Below are positions 63,112 to 64,000 of a stretch of DNA of 64,000 nt, in pieces. The DNA is from Pseudomonadota bacterium (GTDB lineage: Bacteria; Pseudomonadota; Gammaproteobacteria; Burkholderiales; Rhodocyclaceae): NCBI GenBank assembly GCA_029780075.1, contig JAKOZI010000085.1, positions 1 through 64,000 of the forward strand, given 5' to 3'. Under the pieces are notes generated by a model. It saw only the letters and a list, made by a program, of their open reading frames with translations. It was not told the DNA's origin and made no database searches. Positions within the stretch are counted from its first letter, which is position 1. Each line of letters opens with the position of its first letter. A program made the translations under genes and the position numbers.

Positions 63112-64000
63112 TGGCCGGTCGGCGATCAGCGCTCGCGGTGATCAGCCGCCAGTTTCGGCCACTTCTTGATGGCTGGGGTAACGCGCTGGCGACGCTGGGT
63201 ATTCTCGTTACCGCCTGCGTGCTGCTCCCGGGCGTCTTCGAGTGGAGTGTTCTGCGTGCCGACTGGCAGCCGGATGCGGAGCGTTGCCGTGCGTTGCAGG
63301 GAACCGGCGCCTGCTGGGGGGTAATCGTCGAGAAATATCCGCTGATCCTCTTCGGGCGCTATCCTTTCGACCAGCACTGGCGGCCGGCGCTGGCCTGCGG
63401 ATTCTTGCTCGCTGCGCTGTGGCTGGCCGGCAGTGGTCAGCTGCGGGTTCGTCCGGCGCTGGTCTTGCTGAGCGCGGCGCTGCTCGGTTTTCTTGCCCTG
63501 CTGCACGGCGGCAGACTCGGATTGCCGATCGTCGACAGCCAGCTCTGGGGCGGCCTGCCGCTGACCTTGCTGCTGGCCATCGGCGGCATGGCCGGCGCCT
63601 TGCCTCTGGGAATCCTGCTGGCCCTCGGCCGGTGCTCAAAGTTGCCGCTGCTGCGTAGCTGCTGTGCCTTTTATATCGAACTGGTCCGCGGCGTGCCGCT
63701 GATCTCGGTGCTGTTCGTGGCGGCCTTCCTCTTCCCACTGTTCCTGCCCGACAGGGCGGGCGGCAGCGCCTTGTGGCGGGTGTTGCCGGCGATCGTCGGC
63801 TTTGCTGCCGCCTACCTCGCCGAAGTGGTGCGTGGCGGACTGCAGTCGGTGCCGGCGGGGCAGGGCAATGCCGCTGCGGCCCTGGGCTTGAGCCCCTGGC
63901 AGTGTCTGCGTCATGTGATCCTGCCGCAAGCCTTGCGGGCTGCCCTGCCGGCGCTGGTGAACACCTTTATCGGCCTGTTCAAGGACGTCTCGCTGGTGAC
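63111..64000 (+). CDS. aapM: General L-amino acid ABC transporter permease AapM (3' end outside window)
   Basis: The frame from ATG 63111 is open to the window end, about 296 residues. N-terminal helix (ALATLGILVTACVLLPGVFEW), several more membrane segments, the HisM-like region YIELVRGVPLISVLFVAAFLFP and the ATPase-contact loop QGNAAAALGLSPWQCLRHVILPQALR are all present. The start codon shares its A with the aapQ stop. The ATPase aapP would be expected just beyond the window. Confidence 0.93.
   Translation, partial: MAGRRSALAVISRQFRPLLDGWGNALATLGILVTACVLLPGVFEWSVLRADWQPDAERCRALQGTGACWGVIVEKYPLILFGRYPFDQHWRPALACGFLLAALWLAGSGQLRVRPALVLLSAALLGFLALLHGGRLGLPIVDSQLWGGLPLTLLLAIGGMAGALPLGILLALGRCSKLPLLRSCCAFYIELVRGVPLISVLFVAAFLFPLFLPDRAGGSALWRVLPAIVGFAAAYLAEVVRGGLQSVPAGQGNAAAALGLSPWQCLRHVILPQALRAALPALVNTFIGLFKDVSLV

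Overview
The window is GC-rich, densely coded chromosomal DNA from a Gram-negative proteobacterium. The gene set suggests a betaproteobacterium of the Rhodocyclales, plausibly near Candidatus Accumulibacter: a PiT phosphate transporter with a DUF47 partner, a CYTH-CHAD polyphosphate-type protein, many PAS-rich histidine kinases and a DUF2917/MocR pair. That placement is inference from gene content; there is no rRNA or tRNA gene here.

Layout. 1-1.6 kb: a MocR regulator (cut by the window edge) divergent from a DUF2917 protein. 1.6-7.4 kb: a secreted discoidin/glycoside-hydrolase-like protein overlapping one giant GH18-deacetylase-GT2 fusion, together an extracellular polysaccharide module. 7.5-15.2 kb: an orphan AbiEi antitoxin, DMT and MarC membrane proteins, a multi-PAS histidine kinase, an orphan HlyD protein and a small arginine-repeat ORF. 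15.4-17.7 kb: a flavoprotein-SelD fusion whose SelD half lacks the catalytic residues. 17.8-26.4 kb: a CHASE sensor kinase and an NtrC-type regulator, then pit-DUF47, then CYTH-CHAD. Both transport/polyphosphate units have sigma54-type promoters, with a shared upstream motif exactly 80 bp from the -24 GG, so the adjacent two-component system is the obvious candidate activator.

26.4-28.05 kb: mobile debris (REP-like palindrome, IS630 fragment, GGTCA repeat array, broken RAYT transposase). 28.05-33.2 kb: a Wadjet-like jetBCD operon with jetA missing where the RAYT remnant sits. 33.3-37 kb: a DoxX-BufC-BufB-BufA (bufferin/MNIO copper RiPP) operon lying between two diverged copies of the jetD tail plus an XRE tail, followed by fragments of TusA, XRE and IS91-type genes. 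37.1-38.2 kb: a HEPN/nucleotidyltransferase pair. 38.5-40.9 kb: a PBP1A-type peptidoglycan synthase.

41.0-53.6 kb: a defence island on the minus strand: SNF2 helicase, a small frameshifted gene, XRE-ImmA peptidase, PIN nuclease, a 5' remnant of a mod gene, AIPR nuclease, type III mod, DUF1016 nuclease and type III res. The mod remnant shows that an AIPR-mod block was spliced into or exchanged within an older operon.

53.9-64 kb returns to core functions: Tim44-like protein, NhaR, HPF-HtpX, RdgC, a Ca2+/H+ antiporter, an SdiA-regulated-type protein and an Aap-type amino-acid ABC transporter (aapJQM, cut by the window end).
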